64,000 bases of DNA from Eleginops maclovinus (GCF_036324505.1 NC_086366.1:7813427-7877426); one strand, 5' to 3'; positions 46,093 through 63,030 are shown, numbered from the stretch's first letter. Made by a program: numbers and translations. Notes: generated by a model from the sequence alone, not told the origin.

Positions 46093-47515
46093 TAAACCAT
46101 TTTAAAGGACATTGAAGAAGTGATATCTTAGGGCAACATACAGTAGATGCAATATTCGCTATCTTTTATGGCACCCTTTATCCTTCATGTTTTTGTAAAG
46201 CACATTGATTTTGTCCCATTTCTGAATGTAACAATCACATAGATCTTGTCACTGAATTATTTTAAATGAATACCAGCTAAATAGATGTATTTTGTATAAC
46301 GTCTACATTCCCTGAACCAGAACCACCCTTGGTATTGCACACTGTCTGTCTGGGTTGTCTGTGTCACAGCCTATCTGGAGCCCAGACACCAATAGTCCTG
46401 CTGATGGATCATTCATCACACACCACTTTGGACGCTCTCGGGGCAAGAGAGCAGTTTGTAATAGCTGTCTGGGCTGTCGTGCTGTATGAGTGTGTGTGTG
46501 TGTGTGTGTGTCCATCTGTCTGAGTGTGTTTGTGTGTGTGTGTCCCTTCTGTTCTGCACCTCCGTTCTGCTCTGAATCTCACAGAACTTCTCCTTCATTG
46601 TGTTGGTACTTCTTCACACGCACACACCCCAAAAGACAGTTTTATCACCATTTCCTCTTTAGTTTATCACTCTTATTTTTCCACAGCTAGGGCCCAGTGG
46701 GAGTAACTGTGTGTGTGTGTGTTTGTGTGTGTGTTATACACCTGTCCCCCAGCATTGTGTGTGTGCTCGCAAGGCCAATCAGCTTCAGGTGAATGTTCGG
46801 TCATTAAAGAACCCTCAAGAAAGTTCGGTTCAGCCAATCCTGTCTCTCTCCTTTCTGCAACAACAGTGACAAACTCTGTTTATATACGGCACCACCTGAT
46901 GTCTCCATCAATTCCTATCTTATTGACTCATCCCTCATGATATTTGTTCCAGCAAACCTCTAAAGTCTAAATGTTTACTGCCATAATACGAAAGAGGGCC
47001 ATCTATTTCAAGGTTTACAATATTAATGAGTCAAAACACTAAAGGCTATTCGAGTGGTACCACACCAATAATATATTAATTACATTTCCTTCAGTTTATG
47101 CCCACTGGAACCGGACAGCTGTGATCAATCTTACGGTCTGCTGATAAAAGCTTTTACAGTCACTGCCTTAAACACCAGATGGCTGATGAATGTTGCTTTT
47201 TGTGGAAGATTCTAAAATAAGAAAAGGGTAGAAAAACGATGGCAATCACGGCAAAATAACTCTTAAAATTTAAGAAGTCAGATTGCAATCAACATTTGGC
47301 ACAGATTTCAAGCGCTTTTCCAGATCATGAGCCAAAGAAAGTGCTAATTAATGCACAATTTTTTATAAAAAGCTGCTGGTACCAATTCTCAAGGGGGCTA
47401 AGGAGGTTCAGAATTAACAAAACGTGACGAAATATTGCAGTTTTAATAATGTCACCTCAACGCTTCTCACAGATCCAATGTTTTGTCTCTCGATATTGTA
47501 ATCCACATTGTTGAC
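46093..47515 (+). other. Intronic DNA, no exon recognised
   Basis: Contains (GT)n patches (46,490-46,511, 46,709-46,734) and no identifiable gene. Confidence 0.45.
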
Positions 47516-47516
47516 A

Positions 47517-47780
47517 GTGGTACCTGGTGGCATTATGTATTCAGGACTGCTACTTGGAGAGGTCCCAGTTCACCTCCTAGGCCCTGCTGTGGTGCCCTTG
47601 AGCAAGGCACCGGACACCTCCAATCCCCCCTCCCCATTGCTCCCCGGGCGCTGCACAATAGCTGCCCACTGCTCCTAGTACTAGGATGGGTTAAATGCAG
47701 AGGACTAATTTCACTGTGTGTGCTCTGCTGTGTGCATGTGTGTGACAAATAAAGAGGGTTTCATCCTCCGATTCTATCTA
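47517..47780 (+). mobile_element. SINE-like element (GGGTTAAATGCAGAGGAC type)
   Basis: GGTACCTGGTGGC, GAGCAAGGCACCGGACACC, TGCTCCCCGGGCGCTGCACAATAGCTGCCCACTGCTCC, TAGGATGGGTTAAATGCAGAGGAC and a CAAATAAAGAGG end occur in the order found in a widespread teleost repeat. The 89-codon frame across it is not a gene. Confidence 0.6.
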
Positions 47781-47789
47781 GGATGTCCG

Positions 47790-47965
47790 TGCATCTACCC
47801 TTTTCTTGTGAATGCAATAACTCACTAATAAATTGAGGGAGTTTTTTTCAAATTTGGCACAAAGCTTTTCTTGGACTCAGGGATGATCTGATTAGATTTT
47901 GGTGGTCAAAGGTTCAAGGTCACTGTGACCTCACAAAGCACACACAAAAAAATCCCAAAACAGGT
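47790..47965. mobile_element. Dispersed DNA-element-like repeat with AAGGTCACTGTGACCTCAC
   Basis: TTCTTGTGAATGC, CAAATTTGGCACAAAGC, GATTAGATTTTGGTGGTCAAAGG and AAGGTCACTGTGACCTCACAAA form a unit I know as common in fish. A second, more worn copy lies at 50,515-50,690. The GGTCACTGTGACC palindrome is listed separately. Confidence 0.55.
47918..47930. promoter_or_regulatory. Perfect consensus oestrogen response element palindrome
   Basis: GGTCA-CTG-TGACC matches GGTCAnnnTGACC exactly, and the palindrome extends to 15 bp (AGGTCACTGTGACCT). It overlaps a TCAAGGTCA half-site of the ERR/SF-1 type. It belongs to the repeat at 47,790-47,965. Binding is not shown by sequence alone. Confidence 0.5.
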
Positions 47966-48589
<624 letters not shown>

Positions 48590-48714
48590 GACCGTCACAC
48601 AGCACACTTTCTGTCCCTCTCCTCCTCCTCCATCTGTCGCCTCTTGACAAACACATGGTGTCTTGTTTGGCTGACTCAGCAAGGCCCCCCGGCTCTGTGG
48701 GCTACATGTATAGT

Positions 48715-48715
<1 letters not shown>

Positions 48716-48776
<61 letters not shown>
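48716..48776 (+). repeat. (CA)n microsatellite, 61 bp
   Basis: CA on the same strand as, and 127 bp downstream of, the 227-bp GT array. The two arrays are complementary and could pair as a hairpin. Confidence 0.97.
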
Positions 48777-48777
<1 letters not shown>

Positions 48778-50000
48778 CCATCTCTCATGCATAGTTGTGT
48801 GTAGGATAACAGTACTCGGTAAGAGTGTGAATGGGATAACAAAGGCTCAGAGAATGAAGCAGATGGATGATAGGCACTGAAGAAATAAGCTTTAAGCAAA
48901 GAAAGACAAGAGATACAACTGTAGTCCACTGTGGTCAACTCACAAGAGGCTGTTAGCATGTTGGTCATGTGTGTCCTAAAATTCTGCCAGAGCATAAGCC
49001 TCATGTGATGCAGGATAATACACTCAGGAGAAGGCTGATGGGAAGAGCAAAAAGGCATAAACATGGTCACAGAGAAACACAGCCTCTGAGACGGATCAAC
49101 AGAGTGAATAGATTTATCCTGGTAATTATTTGTTTTCAGCATGCATGCAGAGTGAGGGGGTGAGACTTGGCATAAGCTCACTGCAAATGCCTTATTTCAG
49201 TAGCAGTCCTCTGTCTGTCTCAAGGACGAGTCACACAAAGATCTCTAGGATTACAGTTGTTTATTAAAGAGCTACACATGCCGCAGAAAGAACCACTCTT
49301 AAGAAATGACTGCAATCCGATAGAGTTCAGCGCCCTGTAAATAATGCATGTTCTTCTTTCAATAGGAATTGTGAGATTTTGGGAATGTCAACTCTGTGCG
49401 TGTTTTAAATGCATTAGTGCTCGGTTTGTAATCCAACAGATGTTAAGCCTCGAGTAAAGCCTAATCTTTATCACATAGAGCTTAAGTTATTTCCCAATAT
49501 CAGTCCTGGATTATCTAATACTCTCTCAATGTAGACATGTTAGTAAAACACTTGTACTTAACTCCTCCACAAGTCTTTCATCAGCTTAAAATCATGTTAC
49601 TTAGAATGGATTCAAGGGAAAAAGAGGCATAAAATGAACCTTAATGGCAAAAAAAACATGTTGAATCTATAAGACCTTCATCAAGACCGTAGTCATCTCT
49701 TAAAAGACTTACAGTAAAAATAGATTTTGGAAATTTATTTCAGGTCTATTCTGACGCCACCAGAAAAATGCCCTACCCTAATTTACCATGTTAACAAAAG
49801 CAGATGTGATTCGCAGTGCTACACAATGAAATGGGGTTTATCTTGGCCCATGCCTCACCATGTTTTTCTCATATCTACTGGCAGAGAGGTAAAAAAAAAC
49901 TGTATTAATTGATATGGAAGTAGCTTGCCTGTTCGGATATCCAAAAGATAAGGAGCAGCATAAGCATTCCTTTTGAGTCCTGCTTCTGTCCAACCAAGGT
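48777..50000 (+). other. Intronic DNA, no exon recognised
   Basis: No gene or assignable repeat seen. Confidence 0.45.
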
Positions 50001-50004
50001 ATAC

Positions 50005-50230
50005 ATGTCCAATATTCACTCTCTTTTAGCTCTGTTTTGGTGTCCACCAACTCCTGAAGGAACATGTCTGGCTCTTTAGCTGCTAAATGCTCTACTAGGT
50101 TCACCAGTTTTTCTCTTACCGTGTCAGTCTTAAATGCTGGGCAGTTATGTGCGGTCGATTTTCAAGAGCATTTCTGCTGAAAAACTTGTGCTGCAGTTAG
50201 TTTGTCCTAACAGCTGTTACACCGTTTATC
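50005..50230. repeat. Dispersed repeat, copy 2 (see 40,480)
   Basis: ATATTCACTCTCTTTTAGCTCTGTTTTGGTGTCCACCAACTCCTGAAGG...TAGCTGCTAAATGC...GTTCACCAG...GTGTCAGTC follows the same order and orientation as 40,480-40,830. Confidence 0.55.
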
Positions 50231-50514
50231 AAAACAACATGATGAATGCGTCATAGATGCTTGATTGACGCTTGAACCCTTCTCTAGAACAGTGGTAATA
50301 CAAACCTTTACAACATTGGTCGGATTTAAGTCCAGCCATTGTCAAGGTTTTAAGCTAAATTACTCTCTACTAAGAACCCGTTAGCGAGACAAGAGGCGGC
50401 GAACAAAGAGGAACTTGTGTTAAATGGTTCGGTCAGGATTACCTGAGACAAACACTATAGTAAAAGTAGTATTATATAAACTGATAAACAGCACTGTTTT
50501 AGGGATTTTATTTA

Positions 50515-50690
50515 GTGTGGATCAAATGTCTACTTGGGCTTTAAATGATTAGATTGTCTGGTCAAAGGACAAGGTCATGGTGATCTCAAATCTGCCATAT
50601 TCTTGTGAACATGTTATCCCAGAAACACAAAAAGGCATTGGGCTATCACTCAAGAATCAACGCCTTAATGTTGACACTTTCGCACATGTT
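50515..50690. mobile_element. Dispersed DNA-element-like repeat, worn copy
   Basis: TGATTAGATTGTCTGGTCAAAGGACAAGGTCATGGTGATCTCAAA and TTCTTGTGAACATG, ACTCAAGAATC correspond to the element at 47,790. Its palindrome has decayed to GGTCATGGTGATC. Confidence 0.5.
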
Positions 50691-53600
50691 TGATAGGATA
50701 AAATAAAGAAATCATGACTTTGTTGACAGACATGGATGTTAACATACAGCCACTAAGTGGTACTGCCAAACAAACGCAAGGTGGTAATTATAGTTTGTCT
50801 TGTGTTATGTATTTCATTTGTGTCACTGAACAATCTGGATTTTTCGCAGCCATCCACAACTCAAGTTAAAAGAATTCAAGAAAATAATACACATGTAAGC
50901 CTTGCAATAAAAAAGCTGAACAAAGCTCTGGACAGGACATTTGCTGAGAGATCTCTTCCTTCTTTGGATCTCTGAGGGAGCTATAGGAGAAATAAGTGGG
51001 GGAAAAAGCAAAGTCAGGCCCCCATAAGCGAAATATAACCCTTGATGAAATGTAAGACCTTCAGGATATCAGACTTTCTTTCCAAAGCCAAAAATGTAAT
51101 CAGAAAAACCAAATTCCACTGATCCTAGGCATTAAGGATCTATTGCAGTTGCATAATAGGGGTATATCAAGTTGCCCTTCATGACAACGCTCACTCTATC
51201 ACTTAGGTTTACTTATTTCCCACTATATAGTATACACTGTATCTGTTTGCAATAGAACAAAATCCAAATACATGTGAATGAAAAAGGTAAGAGAAGTATA
51301 AGAGCAATTCAGATCCGCATACAGTGGGATATACGGAAATGGTTGTAGAAATGCAGTCTGCATCCATTGCTGCCAGTTGTGGTTCTTTAAACTGTTCATC
51401 ACTGAGCTAAACTCATTGCTTCCCATGTCACTTATAATGATATATATGTGCTTGTGGATATATGTTTGTTTGTGGGTGTGACTGTGTCATTTTATGTGTG
51501 CATTACTTATGTAAGAGCAATTTCCCTGCCTTGGTAGAGTGTCTGAGTAATAACTCACTTTGTTACCATGCCTTGGAAAAACAGGCGGCATGCTGCAGTA
51601 AAGTTATCTTAAAGTAATAATCCCTTTGTGCTTTGTTTGCTGCTCTTGTGCTGATATGGTACAACAGTGATTCATGAAGCTTCTACATAAAAAAAAAACA
51701 GCTGTCAAGTAGTATGGGAAAAGTCCTCTATCACTCGCTTGAGGATTTATTTGCATGTTCCCTGCAGAGGAAATGGGTAGTTAGCATGACAAGCTACAGC
51801 TGCCACGCCTGGAAAGACAAATAAGAGCTCCACGCTAAAATCTGATTAACAGAAAAACAAGACAAAAGAAGCAATAGCCTAATTGGACATAGTGAGGCAA
51901 GTGCTGAGAAGGAAATTGATGCATTTGCTTAAGCATCCACTTTGCGGTCTCTATTTCTTCTTTATTATAAAGTGATGTTGAGAGCCTTTTCTTCATATGG
52001 ATTCTGTTTTTTAGAAGCAAACAAAAGAAAGACTATTGGGTTTAAAATTACTTCGTTGTATCACACCAGGCATTAACTGGCACATAAAAAAAAAAATACA
52101 AATCCAGAGTCGAGAGAGGATTTTGTTTTTGTCCAAAAAAGACATGAAAAGACAACAAAAGAGCTCCAAATTGAACTTTGGAACTTTACCAGCATTTGGC
52201 TTCAAGGCGTTTTGCCCCTATAGACCATGTTAATTGTAAAAAACACACACAGTATACTGTATATTGATGAGTTTATAAAAGGCTCAGGAATGAACTAAAA
52301 CAGCGTGGAATTGTACATTTTCACAAACTTATCGAACTTGACAAAAAGAGAAATTAATGGGGACTATTTTCAGCGGCGTATTAATTCACATTTAGTGCTC
52401 TGGTGAGTATCTGGGGCAGCTGGATGCAGTATGTGGGAGTATATGTTCATGGTAATGAGGCAACATGTTACCCAGTGCAACAGTGTGGCTCCTAATGTGT
52501 TTGGAACTGTTTTTGGACAACAATGGATCTCTTTGGCTCTGAAGAGTAAACTAGTAGTGCTTTGGCTACTGGCGTTACTTGTCTGTAGGATCAAATAATT
52601 GTGGGTTAGGGTTTTTTCTCTCTACTTTAAATAGAGTAGGATCTGGCATTTCTAATTTTAGCTAAAACAGGAAACACAAGTGGTTACTGCTGACCTGACT
52701 GCACACACACTTTAGAGTGGGAAACTATACCGAATTAGACCTGAGTAGAACAAAAAGAGGAACAGTTTACGATTTTACAAGATACTTTACTTGCACTTCA
52801 CTGAGTGCTTTATTGGTTTACGTTTATAGTTAACTCCTCTATAAATCACTTGACAACCTTTACTTTAGGTCTGTATTTGTGTTTGAGTGTAATGGATGTG
52901 TGTGATCGTACCTGTGTGTCACCGTACTTGTAGCGCTCTCAGGGGTTGTTTGGAAAAAATGGGACTTCTTGATTAAAGTACTGGTTAGGGAAAGGATCAG
53001 CATGTACTGTACAAGGGCGGGAAACACAAAGAGAGGGGATATAAAAAGGAGGTGTGATACTGTGTGGCGACTAAATGGCAGGTAGGCACGGATGGGAGGA
53101 TTAGTCTATCAATTGATGCAGGTTATCAGTAACAGATTACCGTTTGTCTAATAGAGGGTGATCAGCGAAAACACATTCTGTCAAAAATAATCACATTTTA
53201 TTATTGTCCTCCATTAACTGCAGATTAGAGACGAGTTATCAGTTATACTGTTGTCCTACAGAAGTGAAATATTAGGTAGTTTGGTCAAAAATGATTCTTA
53301 CAAATTCAAAATGCCATTTTCTTTCTACAGAAGTCACCCTTCATCTGGTTTTCCATAGTAAACAGTGTATTTTTGTATACTACAGTATGCTATGGTTGGC
53401 TGTAATGCTTTAAAAAGAAAAAGTGTGAGTAAGAGACAGAAGGGAAGATATTTAATGAGGGGAAGATTAAGGAATAAAAGCTGCAAGAAAGAAAATATAG
53501 TATGGTTTAAACATTGATGACAAGAACAATCCTAAAAAGGTTTCAACATTACAGCCTTTGCAAACTTCTTTATGACATTAAGAGTTAAATGCCAAAACAA

Positions 53601-54210
53601 TGAGAAATAGGAAGATAAACACTTAATTGGATTGTTTCTGTTCCTACAGAAGATAATTGGTTAATTAAATCAAACAATACATGTCAGACTTTCTCCCTCT
53701 AATTAAAGTGATAAAATACCAATTTATTCCACTAGAATGTCACCAGCACCAACACACAGAGGAAGGAATGTTCTACACCAGCTTGAACTGACATAAAACA
53801 AAGCCTCAGTATGAAGACTAACCACGTTCAGTATCCACATACAAACAATACTTCATCAAACCGCAAAGTCTCTGAAGTACAAAGATTTGAAATGGTTTTT
53901 CCCTCCATAATCCAAGTCCACACTACATTAAAAACAGACATCTCTCAATGTGAACTTCTCATTCCCAAACCATGAGATCCCTCCAAAGATAAGGGAGGGA
54001 TGGCATTTCCTTCTATTTACATTCACAGCCCATCATTTGATTTATACGACAATATGACATTTAAGAGGTAATCTCTTATTTATAGTCCGTTTGACATTTA
54101 CTTTTGAACCTTATTTCTTCATAAACATTGGACTCTTGTTCATGCCTGGTCTACAAACACTACTGTTTCTGTGTGGTGGAGATAAATGTGTGGCGGTTCA
54201 GATCTGCAGA

Positions 54211-54213
<3 letters not shown>
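50691..54213 (+). other. Intronic DNA, no exon recognised
   Basis: AT-rich throughout. No coding frame with splice context and no diagnostic transposon sequence. Confidence 0.45.

Positions 54214-54284
<71 letters not shown>
54214..54284 (+). repeat. (CA)n microsatellite, 71 bp
   Basis: Uninterrupted CA array ending in an A run. Confidence 0.97.
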
Positions 54285-54288
<4 letters not shown>

Positions 54289-54552
54289 AAAGGAATTGAA
54301 CTGCAGAGGAAGGTAACAAGTGTGTTTTTATAGGTAATTTGTGTTTGTGCTTCTTTGTGTGTGTACGTCTGTGTGTTGGGGGGTGGAGTGGTTACTCAGC
54401 AGCAGTTGTGAAGGTCATTTTCTACAGCAGGCTTGATGCTGGGTCAAGCATGGTGCATACACGCATGTGTTTGCACAAACACGCGTCATAAAATATATTT
54501 TATGACGCCTGCCAAAATGTATTTTTTGTTTACTACAGTGTAAGGCATATCT

Positions 54553-56565
<2,013 letters not shown>

Positions 56566-56579
56566 TTCTGCAAAAGGAT

Positions 56580-57180
56580 ATGTATATCAATAATGCTTAA
56601 AGCATGATTTGGCATTTTTGGAAAATACTTACTTTTCACTTTCTTGTTGAAAGTTAGATAAGATGAGTAATACTGCTTTAAAGCCTTTCGGTGATGTATG
56701 AATTAGGAGCCAAAATATGGTTAGCTTAGCATTAATGGTAAATGGACTGTACTTATATAGCACTTCATCAGGTCTTTTCAACCCCTCTAAGTGCTTTAGG
56801 TCATCATTCACACTACATTCATGCAGGTAACAGAAACTTGCATCCATACACATTCACACACCGTTGGCCTTGCCATCGGGGCAACTCAGGGTTAAGGATC
56901 TTGCCCAAGGATACGTCGACATGTTGACTGCAGCCAAAGTCGCCCATAAAGACTGGAGATAACAGAAAACGACCACACTGGCTCTGTCCAAAGGGTGAAA
57001 AAATACAAACACTACCTCACAAGCTCACTAACTATATTTTGTTTGTTAAAGCCATATAATAACCACAACATCACCAGGCGCTAGGCAACCAGTGTGGGAT
57101 TCCTGCTTGCTTTCTTAATGCTAAGCTACGCTAACTGTTCCCTTGCTGCCACTTCATGAAATCAAGATCAAGCTGTCATT
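56580..57180. mobile_element. GCTAAGCTAA-type repeat arms flanking a SINE-like insertion
   Basis: The left arm (56,590-56,736: GGCATTTTTGGAAAATACTTACTTT...GGTTAGCTTAGCATTAA) is antisense to a fish repeat I know by its GCTAAGCTAA core. The right arm (57,085-57,180: TTCTTAATGCTAAGCTACGCTAACTG) is in the sense direction. GTTAGCTTAGCATTAA and TTAATGCTAAGCTACGCTAAC are near-perfect inverted repeats about 400 bp apart, with the reverse SINE-like copy between them. Confidence 0.45.
56737..56945 (-). mobile_element. SINE-like element, reverse copy
   Basis: The reverse complement of the family at 45,842-46,092, with the core GCAACTCAGGGTTAAGGATCTTGCCCAAGGATACGTCGACATGTTGAC and the end GGTAAATGGACTGTACTTATATAGC. 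Confidence 0.65.
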
Positions 57181-57382
57181 AGTTCTGTATATAATGAGAA
57201 ACCCTCCAGACTAATTATACAACAAATAAATGAAAGAAAAAAAAGAATGATGAACCAGCTTGTTCTCTTAAAGTAATAGTGTACATACTATTTAGAAAGA
57301 TTAAATAATGCTAGCTAATGCTACCACAATGATTGCAGCTCGTGAGTCAATTATGAACCCATCACTCATTCTGTCGCTCATG

Positions 57383-57414
57383 CCCCTAACCCTAAACCTA
57401 ACCCAATCCCTAAC
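57383..57414 (+). repeat. Short degenerate telomere-like repeat
   Basis: CCCCTAACCCTAAACCTAACCCAATCCCTAAC contains four to five imperfect CCCTAA units. Confidence 0.5.
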
Positions 57415-58020
57415 AGAGGTAGAAAAAACAAGATGAAACACAACACTTTAGATCAATGTATTCTGGGAAGATGACTACTTTAACTTTGTTTAATGATCTG
57501 AAGAAGAGGAAAATGACTGTGACTGAAAATGGACAGAAAACACTTGTTAAGTAGACTGTGAAAAGTGAGAAGCATGATGACAGTTTAATAGTGGGAGGAA
57601 TACAAATACAGGTAAAGTGGGGAAAAGATGTGGCCTGACAGGATAATAGTAGGCATCGAACAAGAAATGCAGCGTGAAGAAATGTTATATTTGTCCCTCT
57701 GTGTCTGTGCACAAAGGAGAGCATGTCAAATTTAGTAAAATTATATTTTTTTCATGCGGTGTCATTTAATCTCCTTTCATTTTGTGAGGTTATATTTCAA
57801 TTCTAATGTCCTTGGCAACGGCACAGAAGGAAATAGGCTGATAAGCCTGTTTTGAATTGAGATTTCACACAGAGGGTGTGTGTCTGTGTATGTGTCAGAA
57901 AGAGAGACGCATTGTGTGCCGGTTTGCATGCATGTGCCTTGAAATGAAATCATAAAATCAAGCATAGATAGATAGATAAAACAAGGTCAGTGAGACTAAT
58001 ACAACATTATTAACAAGGGC
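57415..58020 (+). other. Intronic DNA upstream of a putative internal promoter
   Basis: No exon seen. A short (GATA)n lies at about 57,965-57,978. Confidence 0.4.
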
Positions 58021-58750
58021 AAGGAGAGATAGAGGGAGGCAAAGTGTAGAGGGGGAGGAGGAGGAGGCGGTCCTTGTACCAATTCCAGCCTATGAGATGA
58101 AGGAGGGTGGGGCTCAGCAGTCAGGAAGCAAGGAGCAGAGCAGCAGCAGCAGCAGACAGAGGGAAGAAACAGAGCCTGTTACAGAAGGAGGGAAATGTTG
58201 GAAGGTAGAGGTAGGTAGACAGAGAGATGCTGTGCCATAGTGTGTGTGTCTACATTGCTCTCAGTAGCGCCACTCTTCATCCTCTCGTCGGGGACCATGA
58301 TGTGTTATGGAGCTTGGATGCACAGGTTCACTGCCCATGCAGGGAATGCAGATAGAAGTTCACCTTGAGCCAGAGTCCAACATTGTCTCTCTGGACCGCT
58401 GGGATTACAAGAGATGTGCATTGTTTCCAACACCAAGATCAACAGAGATACAATCTGATCACCTGCCAAACCTAAAGTGGCTCCAGAATCTTTAACTTTT
58501 GGATTACCGGTCCAAACCTAAACCACAACAGAACTGAGAGCCCGGGGTCAGAAATCAAACAGGTACTCGGCTGAAACTTGCCTGCTGTCTCTAAACCAGA
58601 CAGCTTACAGATCCAAGATTGTGACATTCCAAGCTCACACTGGAAGCCCGCAAAGCCAAGCCGGTCCTGCAGCCCGGGGACCCTGGTGCTGGCCTGACCT
58701 TGGATTGTCTGTCCCCCGAACCCCTCCTGACACCAGCAGAGACCCCCAGA
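58021..58750 (+). other. GA-rich leader of a putative alternative first exon
   Basis: GGAGGAGGAGGAGGCGG and a (CAG)n patch (58,138-58,155) open a stretch richer in G+C than its surroundings. Several upstream ATGs occur (for example 58,297, 58,300 and 58,307, the last with a 62-codon frame). The frame of the ATG at 58,751 is open from a TGA at 58,622 with no earlier ATG. Confidence 0.35.
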
Positions 58751-58878
58751 ATGTCTCAGACCGGAGGACGAATCCACAACAAAAAGGCTGGCATTCGGGC
58801 TGCCGTGATCCTGATCGGACTCCTGCACAAGTCTCGCAAAGCCAAAGAGAAGGAGAGAGAGAAAGAGGAGAACGAAGG
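58751..58878 (+). CDS. Candidate alternative first coding exon, possibly of rap1gap2
   Basis: The frame starts MSQTGGRIHNKKAGIRAAV, has a hydrophobic core AAVILIGLL (residues about 17-25), then a charged stretch HKSRKAKEKEREKEENE (26-42). It ends with two bases of a Gly-type codon before GTGGGT (AAGG/GTGGGT), a fair donor. A second donor (GTGAAG) lies four bases on. If the first donor is used the exon leaves in phase 2, as the rap1gap2 exon at 27.3 kb does, so it could join the same exon 2 and replace the basic Ser7/Ser9 peptide. Composition is balanced and unlike the chance frames around it. The hydrophobic core beside basic residues could form a membrane-binding helix. I do not recognise the peptide, so it may equally begin a different gene. 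A 188-codon frame on the other strand overlaps it. Confidence 0.42.
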
Positions 58879-60572
<1,694 letters not shown>

Positions 60573-60721
60573 ATGTGTAGGTTTGTTTGTGTGTGTGTGA
60601 ACATCTGATAGGCAGCACTAAATGCACTTTGCTACTCTTGTTCTAATAGCCAGGACCAAAATAGGCTACATGGAAATAGACTGTAACTCACTTTGCAACT
60701 CTGATAAGTTTATCTGACCTA

Positions 60722-60745
60722 TGTGTGTGTGTGTGTGTGTGTGTG
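60722..60745 (+). repeat. (GT)n microsatellite, 24 bp
   Basis: Short GT array. Confidence 0.9.
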
Positions 60746-63030
60746 GGATTTAGTTCTATATACTGTAAAGTGAAACCCTTGAGGCGAGGCTGGATTAGCA
60801 CTTTTGGTTTCAGGGTTCATTGTGCGACAGCTGGTTTGTGGTGATTTGATTATTTTTCTTCTAACACGATGAACACCTTTAATATTACCTAACCCTGAAG
60901 ACACGGTTTTTATAAGAAACCAAACCTTAATATTTCAGTTGATAGTATTCTCACATTGTGTATAAATAAAGGTGTCATTAATTACATTTTGCGGCACACA
61001 GCAAACCTGCAGCCAGGAGATTTGTGCTTTCTGTGGCTCTGGGCGAAATATGTAGTTGAAGGCAAAAAGGGTAAACACACAGTGACTGGGAGGAAGGGGT
61101 CGTCAGTGGGCACTTTTACCCCAGGGTCTTATAATGGATTAATCATGGCTCGAGGCTATGTGTTATCTGTGAATGCAACAAACTGCACTGTCACGCGGAT
61201 TCGCATTATCATGCAAACACAATTTTACCAGAAGTATGTCCTATATGATTCTAATGCTGCTTGATATCTCCCCATGTCAAATTACAGCAGAACTATCATG
61301 TCTGGACAGCATAATTATCCAGAGGCAAGATATTTTATGTCCTTGAACTTAAGTAGGATTATGTTTATACAAATAAATACAATGGAAATAAAAAGACAAT
61401 AGGAAACACTTTGCATAGACTGCTACTAAGCTTTTGTTTTACAGACTTTTTCACCACCTCACTTTTCATCATCGTAATTTTTTTTTTAACACCGCTCAAG
61501 TCCATACACAAACACACAGATATGCGGTTTCCCTCCTTGCCTGTTTCTTCTGTGTATTCCTCTCACTCTCTATCTCTGGCCATAATGTACATTTGCCTTC
61601 CATTAAGTTGAACAGCATGAGGTCTGCTGCTTGTATCTGAATGTTTATATTTTACCCTTCATGCATTAATGCCCTCTGCAGCTCATTTATCTTCAGCTGC
61701 AGACCTGTTCTTTGTCAGTGTGTGTGCTTGTGAATGTTGTTGTTCCATAGTGTGTGTAGTATGCATTCGTTTTGTGAAGGCAGTTCTTATGCAACAAGTG
61801 CCTGAATGGTTATGTTTTCCCTGTCGGTTTGTGGTACAGTCTGCATAGATAAGAGAGATTTTTAAAACCTTATTTATAATCGCATCATGGTGCTAGTATT
61901 TTACAATCATAATTGACACTGTGTACCTTCCAACATCCTGGGATTCAATATAAAATATAATGTATACTGAGTCAACAATATAAGATTAATACAACATCAA
62001 AGTCATTTTGCAAATTGCAATATTTAATTAGCATTTTCTATGAATGCATTGGCCCGGTGGTACGCTATACCTCCTGCTGATTACAGGGAGTTGGACAGTA
62101 ATTGCACAGGAAAAAGCATGACCTTCACTATAAGTGGAGGTTTTGTGGCTCACAAAACTGCATTAAGTGGTTCACTGTAATGTATAAGACTGATTCACTG
62201 TCAAACAAGGAGGAAAAAATGTCCACATGTAGAGATGAATCGCTAACCTCGTCTGTAAATTATGCTCCAGTGCTGGGTGACTGTAACCACAAAAGGGCTG
62301 AGCAGATGCTTCCTAATAAAAGGACCAAATTAATTCCATTTGTTGAACGGCTTCATAGCAAAGGTTGTAGCAGGTGCATTAACAGCATATACATGTAAAT
62401 GTATTGAGGCAGCTTACATTTATACGGAAACATGTTAAACATGTTTTATCTTATCTGGGATCCCAATCTTTCAAGGATTTTGTGAATTGTGGATATCCTT
62501 TTCAAATGATCAAAACATCCTCTAGCTTGAATCATGGCAGCTAACTTTGCACACCTCCTTTTCTGCTTCTCAGGGTCATTTGGATTTTATTTTTCAGCTG
62601 TGAAAGACTCAAGGCAACCCTTTTAATGAAAATACCTCTGAAATCCGTGTTTACTGATGGTACTACTTTACAGCTCGAAATCTCAGCTTCCTACTGTAGG
62701 TACTTAAACCAGCAAATGATTTGTATGAATAAACCACATCTTTACATAACATGCATTCAATTGAAAGTCAAACACATGCAAACCACTCTGTGACCAGTAG
62801 TCCTGTACAAAAACTGAAAACAGTATTTGTATGGATTAAACAAACAATATATCACGTTTCAATTAGTTACATTTTTGAGGTTCTTTTGGCAGAAATTAGT
62901 TTCCAGGTTATCTGTTTTGACCAGTTTCCTGTCTTCATGCTAAGCTAAGCTAAGCATGTGCTGTCTGTGCATATAAACTGTATACGGTATATATCGTAAC
63001 TGAGGGCTGTTTTTTAACCAACAGGTCTTC
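60746..63030 (+). other. Intronic DNA, no exon recognised
   Basis: AT-rich. One GCTAAGCTAAGCTAAGC fragment at about 62,939 belongs to the repeat family at 56.6-57.2 kb. Nothing else assigned. Confidence 0.45.
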
